Shown one piece after another: positions 1 to 7,288 of a stretch of DNA of 16,705 bases. A program made the position numbers and the translations under genes. The notes beneath the pieces were generated by a model. That model was given only the letters and a program-made list of their open reading frames with translations. It ran no database searches and was not told where the DNA came from. Origin of the DNA: Prolixibacteraceae bacterium (GTDB taxonomy: Bacteria; Bacteroidota; Bacteroidia; Bacteroidales; Prolixibacteraceae). Location of the stretch: NCBI GenBank assembly GCA_003537645.1, contig DPRM01000073.1:33458-50162 (forward strand). Reading direction: 5' to 3'. The stretch's first letter is position 1; every line of letters starts with the position of its first letter.

Positions 1-2
1 AA

Positions 3-953
3 TCAAAAACCAGTAAAGCATGGCGCTGGAAGGTGGCGACCTTCCTGCCATTGCTTGCCCTGCTGCTGATGGCTTTCGGCAACAGGAGTGAACTACCTGT
101 CGAAAAGAATACATTAAACGAAAAATTTAATGTGCGTCAATCGGGGCTCAAAAATAATGTCGATCCTGCGACATCAGGGATGGTTCCCATGTCTCCAGAG
201 AAAAACTCTTTACAGAACAATAAAAAGGGAAGTACAGAGAATACTTTACAGAAAAAAGAGCAAACAATTCAGACGGCAGAAAAAACGATAAAGGGAAAAG
301 TTGTCGATGCCAGTGAAAAACCATTGGAAGGGGCTTCTGTAGTTGTATCAGGCAAACCAATAGGAACTGTGACAGACAAAGAGGGAAATTTCAACCTGAA
401 CCTCAGCGATCCAAGTTCTATTGTTGTTTCATACGTTGGATTTAAGTCAGTCAAGTTAGATCCGGATTTTGAGAAGTTAATGAAAATCGTTTTAGAACCC
501 AATAATATTGGTATTGAAAAAGTTGTTGTAGTTGGTTACGGCACTCAAAAAAAGCAAGAGTCGGCGACAAAAGCATCAAGTAACGAGGCAAATCTCAATG
601 CCGGCGACAAAAAGATTTTTACCATTGTTGAGCAAATGCCAGAATTTCCTGGCGGGTCACTCGCTTTACGAAAACATCTTGCACAGCAAATTAAATATCC
701 GGTGTCGGCTCAGGAGGCTGATATTCAAGGTAGTGTTTTTGTGAGTTTTGTGATAAACAGCTTTGGGGCTGTAGCCGATGTGAAAATTGCAAAGTCGGTA
801 AATCCTGCACTTGATCGTGAAGCAATGAGGGTTATCTATACCATGCCGAAATGGAAGCCGGGTACTCAGCAAGGCAAGGCTGTTGATGTAGCTTTTACCA
901 TGCCTATCGAATTTCTTTTGCAGTATGATCCACCTGTTCCTTCAGCAAAATAG
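3..953 (+). CDS. C-terminal part of a BlaR1/M56-like membrane protein with carboxypeptidase-regulatory-like and TonB C-terminal domains (5' end outside window)
   Basis: The frame is open to the window edge, so the GTG at 33 is not a credible start and the gene begins upstream. The first visible residues, SKAWRWK followed by a hydrophobic stretch (about 40-85 nt), look like the last membrane helix of Bacteroidota M56 (BlaR1-like) metallopeptidases. The peptidase part itself, with its HExxH motif, is not in view. Next comes a polar linker, then a CarboxypepD_reg-like beta-sandwich (about 288-494; IKGKVVD, LEGASVVV, TVTDKEGNF, VSYVGFK). This is followed by VVVVGYGTQKK (522-554), the motif seen after this domain in SusC-type receptors. 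The protein ends in a TonB C-terminal domain (about 615-923; MPEFPGGSLALRKHLAQQIKYP, then GSVFVSFVI and MPKWKPG). Known M56/TonB proteins of this phylum couple a membrane sensor-peptidase to a TonB-like tail, often beside a BlaI-type repressor. No repressor is visible here because the upstream side is cut. The domain calls are firm; the M56 assignment is inferred. Confidence 0.75.
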   Translation, partial: SKTSKAWRWKVATFLPLLALLLMAFGNRSELPVEKNTLNEKFNVRQSGLKNNVDPATSGMVPMSPEKNSLQNNKKGSTENTLQKKEQTIQTAEKTIKGKVVDASEKPLEGASVVVSGKPIGTVTDKEGNFNLNLSDPSSIVVSYVGFKSVKLDPDFEKLMKIVLEPNNIGIEKVVVVGYGTQKKQESATKASSNEANLNAGDKKIFTIVEQMPEFPGGSLALRKHLAQQIKYPVSAQEADIQGSVFVSFVINSFGAVADVKIAKSVNPALDREAMRVIYTMPKWKPGTQQGKAVDVAFTMPIEFLLQYDPPVPSAK

Positions 954-984
954 AAACTATTTTATTACTATTTTTTGCAAGTTT

Positions 985-1026
985 TAAGTCCGGGCTTGAC
1001 CTCTGTCGAACCCGGACTTACTTTTA
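985..1026 (+). terminator. Rho-independent terminator after the M56/TonB gene
   Basis: The arms TAAGTCCGGG (985-994) and CCCGGACTTA (1011-1020) are exact complements. The pairing can extend inward with two mismatches, and CTTTT follows. It lies 32 bp after the stop codon at 953. Confidence 0.85.
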
Positions 1027-1239
1027 AAAAAAGCCACCAGTTTGGCGCGTCTTCCTCACTGGCAGCTTTAATCATTGTCAAATGAATTGCATTGCTGCAA
1101 CGACTCAAAAATAAGAATTCGCATGATGAAAACAAGAAAGACTTTCCTGCTTTTTGTTTATTCAGCAAATAAAAAGTGGTAAATATGCGCATTCCACAAA
1201 AGAATGAATGTTGTATATTAGCCGCCAAATTAGGAAAAT

Positions 1240-2409
1240 ATGCAAATCGTACAAGTTACTGACAAACAAACCCAAAAGCTTTTTCACAAGGTTCCCCATC
1301 TGATTTATAAAAACGATTCCAACTGGTCGTGTCCGCTGCATGGAATGGTTGAGGATGTTTTTACGCCAGCCAAAAACCCATCATTTAAAACCGGCGAGGC
1401 AACACGTTGGGTTGTAATTGATGATAAAGAACAATTACTGGGCAGAATTGGCGTATTTTACAATCTGAAAAAAGTCAACACTTTTGATCAGCCAACTGGT
1501 GGATGCGGGTTCTTTGAATGCGTGAATGATTTCGAAGCTGCCAAAATGTTGTTCGATGCAGCCCGCGATTGGCTGAAAGAACGAAAGATTGAAGCGATGG
1601 ACGGACCTGTAAACTTTGGCGAAAACTATATGAACTGGGGTTTACTGGCCGAAGGATTTATGCATCAGGGATTTGGAATGCCCTACAATCCACCGTACTA
1701 TGTCGATTTGTTTAAACAATACGGATTCGAAGTTTACTTTGAGCAATACAGTTATCATTTAGACTATTCAAAACCATTTCCGGAGCGGTTTTGGAAAATT
1801 GCAGGCTGGGTTGCACAGAAACCCGGCTATACGTTCGAACACTTTTCGTTCGATAAAACTGAAAAATTTATCGACGATTTCTGTTATATCTACGACGAAG
1901 CCTGGCGCTTTCACGATCACTTTCAGCCACTCGACAAAGATGAAATACGCGATTTCATTAAATCGGCCAAGGCAATTATCGACCCCGAGATGATCTGGTA
2001 CGCCTACCACGATGGCACTCCGATTGCTTTATTCGTGATGATTCCTGACATCAACCAAATTCTGAAAAAGCTGAACGGAAAACTGAATTTTATTAACATA
2101 CTGAAATTCATGTATTACAAGCGTAAGAAGATAATGACCCGCACCCGCATTCTGATCATGGGCGTTACTCCAAAATATCAGAAATCGGGAATAGAGTCGG
2201 CTATTTTCTGGCATCAGGACAAATTAATGAAACACAAACCAGAATACAAGGAAGTTGAATTATCATGGGCAGGCGACTTTAATCCAAAAATTATCGCGCT
2301 TTACAAGTCGGTGGGTGGCGTTCATGTAAAAACACATTACACGATGCGATATCTTTTCGACCGTAACAAACCATTTAAAAGAGTGCCAATTATTGGCTCC
2401 GAAGAATAA
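1240..2409 (+). CDS. YghO-like GNAT-fold acetyltransferase-like protein
   Basis: This is a 389-residue soluble protein without signal peptide or membrane helix. The N-terminal half carries a block (YKNDSNWSCPLHGMVEDVF, then NPSF and a GRIG strand) that I associate with the YghO-type family often annotated as N-acetyltransferase. The C-terminal half looks like a GNAT fold. GVTPKYQKSGIESAIF (residues 308-323) sits where the acetyl-CoA-binding motif A (R/Q-x-x-G-x-G/A) is expected, but only Q314-K-S-G317 and I318-E-S-A fit, so the pyrophosphate loop is degenerate. ELSWAGDFNPKIIALYKSVGG further on matches the strand and helix near the GNAT C-terminus, with the N-x-x-x-x-x-x-Y/L-x-x-x-G pattern. 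Substrate unknown. The gene is monocistronic by layout: a terminator lies upstream and a separate promoter follows for L31. The ATG at 1240 is the first start in frame, preceded by the purine-rich TTAGGAAAAT. Confidence 0.6.
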   Translation: MQIVQVTDKQTQKLFHKVPHLIYKNDSNWSCPLHGMVEDVFTPAKNPSFKTGEATRWVVIDDKEQLLGRIGVFYNLKKVNTFDQPTGGCGFFECVNDFEAAKMLFDAARDWLKERKIEAMDGPVNFGENYMNWGLLAEGFMHQGFGMPYNPPYYVDLFKQYGFEVYFEQYSYHLDYSKPFPERFWKIAGWVAQKPGYTFEHFSFDKTEKFIDDFCYIYDEAWRFHDHFQPLDKDEIRDFIKSAKAIIDPEMIWYAYHDGTPIALFVMIPDINQILKKLNGKLNFINILKFMYYKRKKIMTRTRILIMGVTPKYQKSGIESAIFWHQDKLMKHKPEYKEVELSWAGDFNPKIIALYKSVGGVHVKTHYTMRYLFDRNKPFKRVPIIGSEE

Positions 2410-2442
2410 TTTAAAGAAATAAGGAATTAATGAACTGAAATA

Positions 2443-2473
2443 TTTGGAAATTACATGTATGTATGTAACTTTG
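2443..2473 (+). promoter_or_regulatory. Bacteroidota-type promoter of rpmE2 with an embedded inverted repeat
   Basis: TTTG at 2443-2446, a 19-nt spacer and TAACTTTG at 2466-2473 match the Bacteroidota primary sigma consensus (TTTG, N19-21, TAnnTTTG) exactly. It lies about 35 bp before the ATG at 2509. An inverted repeat TTACAT-N6-ATGTAA (2451-2468) occupies the spacer and the first bases of the -7 box, where a bound repressor would block transcription. Confidence 0.75.
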
Positions 2474-2508
2474 CAAGCCGATAAAAAATAATTGTAAAGA
2501 GAATCAAA

Positions 2509-2772
2509 ATGAGAAAAGGGATACATCCAGAGAATTATCGTACTGTTGCATTCAAAGATATGTCAGACGGTCATGTTTTTATTACCAAATCGACTGTTAA
2601 TACTAAGGAAACAGAAGTTATTGACGGTGTAGAATACCCGATTGTAAAACTTGAGATTTCAAGTTCATCGCATCCGTTTTATACTGGAAAAATGAAACTT
2701 GTTGATACAGCCGGACGTGTTGATAAATTCAATACCAGATATTCGAAACACATGGAAAACAGAAAAAAATAA
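2509..2772 (+). CDS. rpmE2: 50S ribosomal protein L31 type B
   Basis: The 87-residue protein matches type B L31: MRKGIHPENYR at the start, FKDMSDGHVF, and EISSSSHPFYTGKMKLVDTAGRVDKF near the C-terminus, with the usual basic tail. It has no cysteine, so it lacks the CxxC zinc site of type A L31. In other bacteria this zinc-free paralogue replaces the zinc-containing form under zinc shortage, often under Zur control. Whether this genome also has a type A copy cannot be seen. It binds the large-subunit central protuberance and helps bridge the subunits. The gene stands alone between its own promoter (2443-2473) and terminator (2794-2824). The start is set by the ATG after AAAGAGAATC. Confidence 0.96.
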   Translation: MRKGIHPENYRTVAFKDMSDGHVFITKSTVNTKETEVIDGVEYPIVKLEISSSSHPFYTGKMKLVDTAGRVDKFNTRYSKHMENRKK

Positions 2773-2793
2773 TTCTGTTCCTGAAAAATATTT

Positions 2794-2824
2794 AAAAGCT
2801 TCGCCTGCGCGAAGCTTTTTTTTT
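2794..2824 (+). terminator. Rho-independent terminator after rpmE2
   Basis: A perfect 11-bp stem (AAAAGCTTCGC at 2794-2804 with GCGAAGCTTTT at 2809-2819) closes a four-base CTGC loop and runs into nine T residues (2816-2824). Confidence 0.93.
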
Positions 2825-2897
2825 CCCCTTTCCAGAGCAAAATGATCGTCTGAAACAGAAAGCAAAGTCGGTTAAGCCTTCCTTTGGCATGGCTATT

Positions 2898-2923
2898 GCA
2901 AAAATACGCACGACTATTTTTGC
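2898..2923 (+). promoter_or_regulatory. Possible lon promoter -7 box inside a perfect inverted repeat
   Basis: GCAAAAATA (2898-2906) and TATTTTTGC (2915-2923) are exact reverse complements separated by 8 nt. The right arm contains TATTTTTG (2915-2922), which fits the Bacteroidota -7 consensus TAnnTTTG. The best upstream partner is ATTG ending at 2898, only 16 nt away, so the -33 element is poor. The repeat has no downstream T-run, which argues against a terminator and for an operator. A weaker hairpin, CTGAC-N8-GTCAG (2923-2940), follows directly. Confidence 0.4.
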
Positions 2924-2990
2924 TGACTTCTATCGGTCAGTATGTCATGTGAGTTAATTGAATTATAGAGAGAAAGAAAAAAATCAAATT

Positions 2991-5423
2991 ATGCAGAATA
3001 TATTAATTTCCAGCCTAATGGACGATGACAGCGATTTTATTCCAATTTTGGCTGATGGAGATGACTCCGATCTGATTAATCTGGATGTTCCTGACATTTT
3101 GCCAATATTGCCATTACGCAATACTGTAATGTTCCCGGGAGTGGTTTTGCCAATTACCGTAGGCCGGCAAAAATCATTGCAACTAATTCAGGAAGTATAT
3201 CGCGGGAACCGTTTGATTGGAACGATTGCACAAAAAGATGGAAGTATTGACGATCCGGCGCAAGCCGATCTTTACCAGGTAGGCACCATTGCCCAGGTGC
3301 TGAAAATTCTTGAAATGCCCGACGGAACCACTTCGGTTATTATTCAGGGTAAAAGACGATTCAAAGTCCAGGAATACATTCAGGAATTCCCCTACTTCAA
3401 AGCCAAAGTAACTCCGCTGGAAGATTTTCAACCAAAAGACGATTCAGTTGAATTTTCGGCGGTGGTTGGTTCATTAAAAGATTTGTCGATTAAAATTGCG
3501 CAATTCTCATCGCAGATATCGCCCGAGGCTTCGTTTGCCGTAAAGAACATCGAAAATTCAACTTTCCTTATAAATTATATTTGCTCGAATGCCGACCTGA
3601 AAGTGGATGAAAAACAGGTACTGCTTTGTATTGGCGACCTCAAAGAACGTGGAATTCAAGCGATCAGCTATCTGGTGCGTGAGGTACAGATGGCCGAACT
3701 GAAACGCGACATTCAGACAAAAGTAAAAGCTGAACTCGACCAGCAACAGCGTGAATATCTGCTGAACCAACAAATGAAAACCATTCAGGACGAATTGGGT
3801 GGAAGCCCTGCTGAACAGGAAATTCAGGAGTTGAAAGAACGTGCAAAGGAGAAAAAATGGAGCGAAGATGTAGCCAAACATTTTAATAAAGAGGTACATA
3901 AATTATCACGCTTAAATCCAGCTGCGGGCGAGTATTCGGTCCAGTATTCGTATTGCCACACATTGCTCGAACTGCCCTGGAACGAATATACCGTAGATAA
4001 TTTTGACCTTACACATGCAGCCAATGTACTTGACGAAGATCATTACGGTCTCGAAAAAGTGAAAGAAAGAATTCTGGAACACCTTGCAGTTCTGAAATTG
4101 AAAAACGACATGAAAGCGCCCATTTTATGCTTGTACGGCCCTCCGGGAGTTGGAAAAACATCGCTCGGACGTTCGATTGCAAAGGCACTCGACCGCAATT
4201 ATGCCCGTATGAGTCTGGGTGGATTGCACGATGAAGCTGAAATTCGCGGCCACCGCAAAACATATATTGGGGCAATGCCAGGACGCATTTTGCAAAATAT
4301 TAAAAAAGCGAAATCGTCCAATCCTGTATTTATTCTGGATGAAATCGATAAAGTTTCTTCCGATTTTCATGGCGACCCATCTTCTGCCTTGCTTGAAGTG
4401 CTTGATCCAGAACAGAATTTCGAGTTTCATGACAACTATGTGGAGCATGAATTCGATTTATCGAAGGTGATGTTTATTGCTACCGCCAATACTTTAAATA
4501 CCATTGCACCTGCTTTGCGCGACCGACTCGAACTGATTGAGGTGAGCGGATATCTGGTAGAAGAAAAAATAGAAATAGCCAAACGGCATCTGATACCAAA
4601 ACAGTTTGAAAATCATGGAATTGAATCGAACAATCTGGTGATTCCCGATGAGGCTATCCGTCATATTATCGAAAATTACACACGTGAATCGGGCGTCAGG
4701 GAGCTGGATAAAAAAATTGCCAAAATTTCGCGGCGTCTGGCTAAAAAAATTGCTTTCGGCGAAGAATACAATCCGGTTGTTACAAAAGATGACATCAGGG
4801 AATACCTCGGAGTTATCCAGTACACAAAAGAGATTTATCAGGGCAACGAATTCGCCGGAGTAGTTACAGGTTTGGCCTGGACTGCTGTTGGCGGCGAAAT
4901 ATTATACGTCGAAACCAGTCTGAGCAAAGGAAAAGGTTCATTGACATTAACCGGAAACCTAGGCGAAGTTATGAAAGAATCGGCTATGCTGGCGCTTGAA
5001 TATATTCGCTCTCATGCCGTGCAGTTGGGATTAAATCCTGAATTGTTTGATAAATACAATGTACATGTTCACGTTCCTGAAGGAGCCATTCCGAAAGACG
5101 GCCCATCAGCAGGAATCACGATGGTGACTTCGATTTCATCAGCATTTACCCAACGAAAAATCAGGAAAAATCTGGCAATGACCGGTGAAATAACACTTCG
5201 CGGAAAAGTATTGCCCGTTGGAGGAATCAAGGAAAAAATACTTGCGGCCAAACGAGCCGGAATCACAGAAATAATTCTTTCGGAGGCCAACCGGAAAGAT
5301 CTTGAGGAAATAAAAGAAGTTTATATGGAAGGGCTGATCTTTCACCACGTAAACACCATTCAGGAAGTTTTGGATATTGCTCTACTTGAAACCAAGGTTG
5401 ACAATCCGATAACTATTGAATAA
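2991..5423 (+). CDS. lon: ATP-dependent endopeptidase Lon
   Basis: Lon degrades misfolded and selected regulatory proteins in the cytoplasm. From the ATG at 2991 the protein has 810 residues. A TTG 33 nt upstream is in frame, but the ATG is preceded by a purine-rich stretch and is preferred. The N-terminal substrate-recognition domain begins after an acidic leader (MDDDSDF, LPILPLRNTVMFPGVVLP). The AAA+ module has Walker A GPPGVGKT at 383-390 and Walker B FILDEID with D450 and E451. The S16 protease domain carries the catalytic Ser706 in KDGPSAG and Lys749 in GGIKEKI; the 43-residue spacing equals that of E. coli Ser679/Lys722. Length and domain order are normal for LonA, and all catalytic residues are present. 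The gene is monocistronic, bounded by the rpmE2 terminator and a bidirectional terminator. The inverted repeat at 2898-2923 may be its operator. Confidence 0.98.
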   Translation: MQNILISSLMDDDSDFIPILADGDDSDLINLDVPDILPILPLRNTVMFPGVVLPITVGRQKSLQLIQEVYRGNRLIGTIAQKDGSIDDPAQADLYQVGTIAQVLKILEMPDGTTSVIIQGKRRFKVQEYIQEFPYFKAKVTPLEDFQPKDDSVEFSAVVGSLKDLSIKIAQFSSQISPEASFAVKNIENSTFLINYICSNADLKVDEKQVLLCIGDLKERGIQAISYLVREVQMAELKRDIQTKVKAELDQQQREYLLNQQMKTIQDELGGSPAEQEIQELKERAKEKKWSEDVAKHFNKEVHKLSRLNPAAGEYSVQYSYCHTLLELPWNEYTVDNFDLTHAANVLDEDHYGLEKVKERILEHLAVLKLKNDMKAPILCLYGPPGVGKTSLGRSIAKALDRNYARMSLGGLHDEAEIRGHRKTYIGAMPGRILQNIKKAKSSNPVFILDEIDKVSSDFHGDPSSALLEVLDPEQNFEFHDNYVEHEFDLSKVMFIATANTLNTIAPALRDRLELIEVSGYLVEEKIEIAKRHLIPKQFENHGIESNNLVIPDEAIRHIIENYTRESGVRELDKKIAKISRRLAKKIAFGEEYNPVVTKDDIREYLGVIQYTKEIYQGNEFAGVVTGLAWTAVGGEILYVETSLSKGKGSLTLTGNLGEVMKESAMLALEYIRSHAVQLGLNPELFDKYNVHVHVPEGAIPKDGPSAGITMVTSISSAFTQRKIRKNLAMTGEITLRGKVLPVGGIKEKILAAKRAGITEIILSEANRKDLEEIKEVYMEGLIFHHVNTIQEVLDIALLETKVDNPITIE

Positions 5424-5435
5424 AACCCAATAAAA

Positions 5436-5479
5436 AAAACAGAACAGCGGCCTGATAATTCTGGTCGCTGTTCTGTTTT
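5436..5479. terminator. Bidirectional terminator between lon and the LytTR pair
   Basis: AAAACAGAACAGCG (5436-5449) pairs perfectly with CGCTGTTCTGTTTT (5466-5479), a 14-bp stem around a 16-nt loop. The rightward strand gives TTTT after the stem. The leftward strand gives a longer T-run (complement of the A-run at 5432-5439), so termination should be at least as good for the leftward LytTR genes. Confidence 0.9.
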
Positions 5480-5494
5480 ATGTTTCCGGTGAAT

Positions 5495-6259
5495 TCAAAT
5501 GGCTGGGTAAATATTAAGTTTTTCAAAACTCACAATGTAATTTCTCGCTATGGGCTCTTCTAAAACTGTCTGATTATAAGCAATATAACACATTTTTTTC
5601 TTCTTATCAATTCGCTGTAAATAGTTTAAATTCAAATAAACCGAGCGATTAATCTGAAAAAAAACAGAAGAATTTAGTAATTGAATTAGTTTGCTAAGAC
5701 TTTTATTTACTGTCTCAACAGATCTGTCCTGAAGATAGAGAATGGTTCTAAATGAATCAGCCCTTACATACACAATATCTTTAATATCAACAACCAGAAT
5801 TCCGCTTGAGGTTGGAAGGCTAATTTTTGACTGGTTCAGCTGAGTGTGAAAAAATACATCCAGTTTTTGCTCGTGCAATTTTTTCTCTGCCCGTGAAATG
5901 TACTTTTTTACAACAATTTCAAGGTCGGCACTGCTAAACGGTTTGGTCAGAAAATCGAGAGGTTCTATTTTTAATGCTTTGTACGCATAATCCTGAAATG
6001 CTGTAGTAAATACAATCTCAGCTTTTATATTCTCATTCTTGATAGATTGCGCCACCTGCAATCCAGTCATGTCGGGCATATCAATATCAAGAAAGACCAG
6101 ATCCGGAATAGTTTCTTTAATAAGTTCGAGCCCTATAACTGGATTTGAACTTTTGGCAACAACCTTTATTGACGGAAAATTCCGAAGAAACATCTCAAGT
6201 AAATTGATTGCCTCATCATCATCATCAATTATTATAGCCGAAATATCAACGCTATACAT
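5495..6259 (-). CDS. LytTR-family response regulator with intact receiver domain
   Basis: The 254-residue protein has an N-terminal receiver domain (about 6-120) and a C-terminal LytTR DNA-binding domain (about 148-250). The receiver keeps the whole phosphorylation set: acidic pocket D12-D15, phospho-acceptor D58 in LVFLDIDMPDMTG, switch T85/T86 in VFTTAF, and K106 in LTKPF. The LytTR part shows ISLPTSSGILVVDIKDIVYVRADSFRTILYL and FFQINRSVYLNLNYLQRI, typical of LytR/AgrA-type regulators. It should be phosphorylated by a membrane histidine kinase of the LytS/YehU type, but none lies in the window. The start ATG is 6 bp after the stop of the upstream paralogue, so the two are almost certainly one transcript. 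Target genes are unknown; the divergent ACIII genes are the nearest candidates. Confidence 0.93.
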   Translation of the reverse strand: MYSVDISAIIIDDDDEAINLLEMFLRNFPSIKVVAKSSNPVIGLELIKETIPDLVFLDIDMPDMTGLQVAQSIKNENIKAEIVFTTAFQDYAYKALKIEPLDFLTKPFSSADLEIVVKKYISRAEKKLHEQKLDVFFHTQLNQSKISLPTSSGILVVDIKDIVYVRADSFRTILYLQDRSVETVNKSLSKLIQLLNSSVFFQINRSVYLNLNYLQRIDKKKKMCYIAYNQTVLEEPIARNYIVSFEKLNIYPAI

Positions 6260-6265
6260 CTTTTG

Positions 6266-7018
6266 CTATTCAATTTCTGTTTTTGAAAATATCTTAACCT
6301 GAGTTTTTGATCCTTTGAGCTCGTATTCTATTCCATTTGCAGAAAGGACAAATACACAATTTGTCCGATGCATTTTACGAATATAATTCCTGTTAACAAG
6401 AATAGAACGACTAATACGAAAAAAATTCAATGGAACCAGAATCTCTTCAATTTTCAGAAGCGACAAATAAGTTAGTTCCATACTTTTGTTTGTAAGGTGA
6501 AGTTCCGTATATGATCCATCTGACTTACAATAAATAATTTCCTCAGGACTGATTATTAAAAACCCCTTGGCCGTATTTAATCTTAATCGTTTATCGTCCT
6601 GTTTTTGTTCAATAATTTCATTTATTCTAAGCTCAAAATTCACTTGTTTCCTTTGGAGAGCTTTTTCAAGGATTATCTTCAATCCGGTTTTTGTGACCGG
6701 TTTTAGCAAATAATCATATATCTCGTAACGAATTGCATCAACTGCATAATTTATTGTTTCCGAAACGAATACGATATTGGTTCCCTGAAGTTTCATTTGA
6801 ATAAACTTGATTATTCCCGATCCCATATTCCCGACCAATGGATACTCAAAAAAAACAATATCAGGACTTGTCTCAATAATTTTCAACAAGGCATCATCAG
6901 TGTTTTCTGCATACTCAATGAATGAAATCAGCAAATTCGCTTCAATCGCTGCAGCCAATTGATTTCTGTCATCAGCATCACTTTCAACAATCAATATACC
7001 AATATTGTCTTTTCCCAT
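6266..7018 (-). CDS. LytTR-family response regulator with degenerate receiver (phospho-acceptor Asp replaced by Glu)
   Basis: The 250-residue protein is collinear with the next gene and probably arose by tandem duplication. It has a receiver-like domain (about 5-120) and a LytTR domain (about 145-245; LRLNTAKGFLIISPEEIIYCKSDGSYTELHL, FFRISRSILVNRNYIRKM). At the site matching D58 of the sibling it has E58 (IVFFEYPLVGNM), and the usual D-M-P loop is gone. The acidic pocket is changed to E12-S-D14. S86 (VFVSET) and K106 (LLKPVT), which belong to the signalling switch, remain. A receiver without the Asp cannot be phosphorylated in the normal way; Glu may mimic the phosphorylated state or the domain may serve only for dimerisation. 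The gene is first of a two-gene leftward unit and diverges from actA. Confidence 0.92.
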   Translation of the reverse strand: MGKDNIGILIVESDADDRNQLAAAIEANLLISFIEYAENTDDALLKIIETSPDIVFFEYPLVGNMGSGIIKFIQMKLQGTNIVFVSETINYAVDAIRYEIYDYLLKPVTKTGLKIILEKALQRKQVNFELRINEIIEQKQDDKRLRLNTAKGFLIISPEEIIYCKSDGSYTELHLTNKSMELTYLSLLKIEEILVPLNFFRISRSILVNRNYIRKMHRTNCVFVLSANGIEYELKGSKTQVKIFSKTEIE

Positions 7019-7221
7019 ATATGAATAGCTGTTTATTATTGATGCAATAAAGATAGCAATATATGTGCTTTGTCATTTAAAAAAAATCTGAATTTCCAAA
7101 ATCATCAAGAGTAATATAACATACTACAAGCTAAATTTTTACAGGCAACAAAAACATTGTTCCTCAAAATTTAAAAATGCTCCATCATTATTTTTATTTT
7201 TATACCAGAAACCATTATTGG

Positions 7222-7241
7222 ATTTGATTGTTCTATCAAAT
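7222..7241. promoter_or_regulatory. Inverted repeat between the LytTR pair and actA, possible operator
   Basis: ATTTGAT (7222-7228) and ATCAAAT (7235-7241) are exact reverse complements with a 6-nt spacer. The site lies 47 bp before the actA ATG in the 270-bp divergent region. The TTGAT/ATCAA half-sites resemble those of the FNR/CRP family, but the spacer is 6 rather than 4 nt, so the class of regulator is uncertain. I could not find a convincing TTTG/TAnnTTTG promoter pair for either direction in this region. Confidence 0.35.
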
Positions 7242-7288
7242 GTTAAAAATGGACTGTATCAAAAATATTAAATACTAAACCTTTTGGA

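Noticed and set aside
33..953. GTG at 33 as the start of a 306-residue protein
   Set aside because: The frame is open to the window edge and the residues before 33 continue a helix-flanking basic segment, so this is a 5'-cut gene.
1211..1221. TATATTAG before the GNAT-like gene as a -7 box
   Set aside because: It misses one consensus base and no TTTG or TTG lies 19-21 nt upstream.
7260..7267. CAAAAATA, a -7-like box on the minus strand for the LytTR genes
   Set aside because: No -33 partner at the right distance, and it would give a leader of about 240 nt; not supported.
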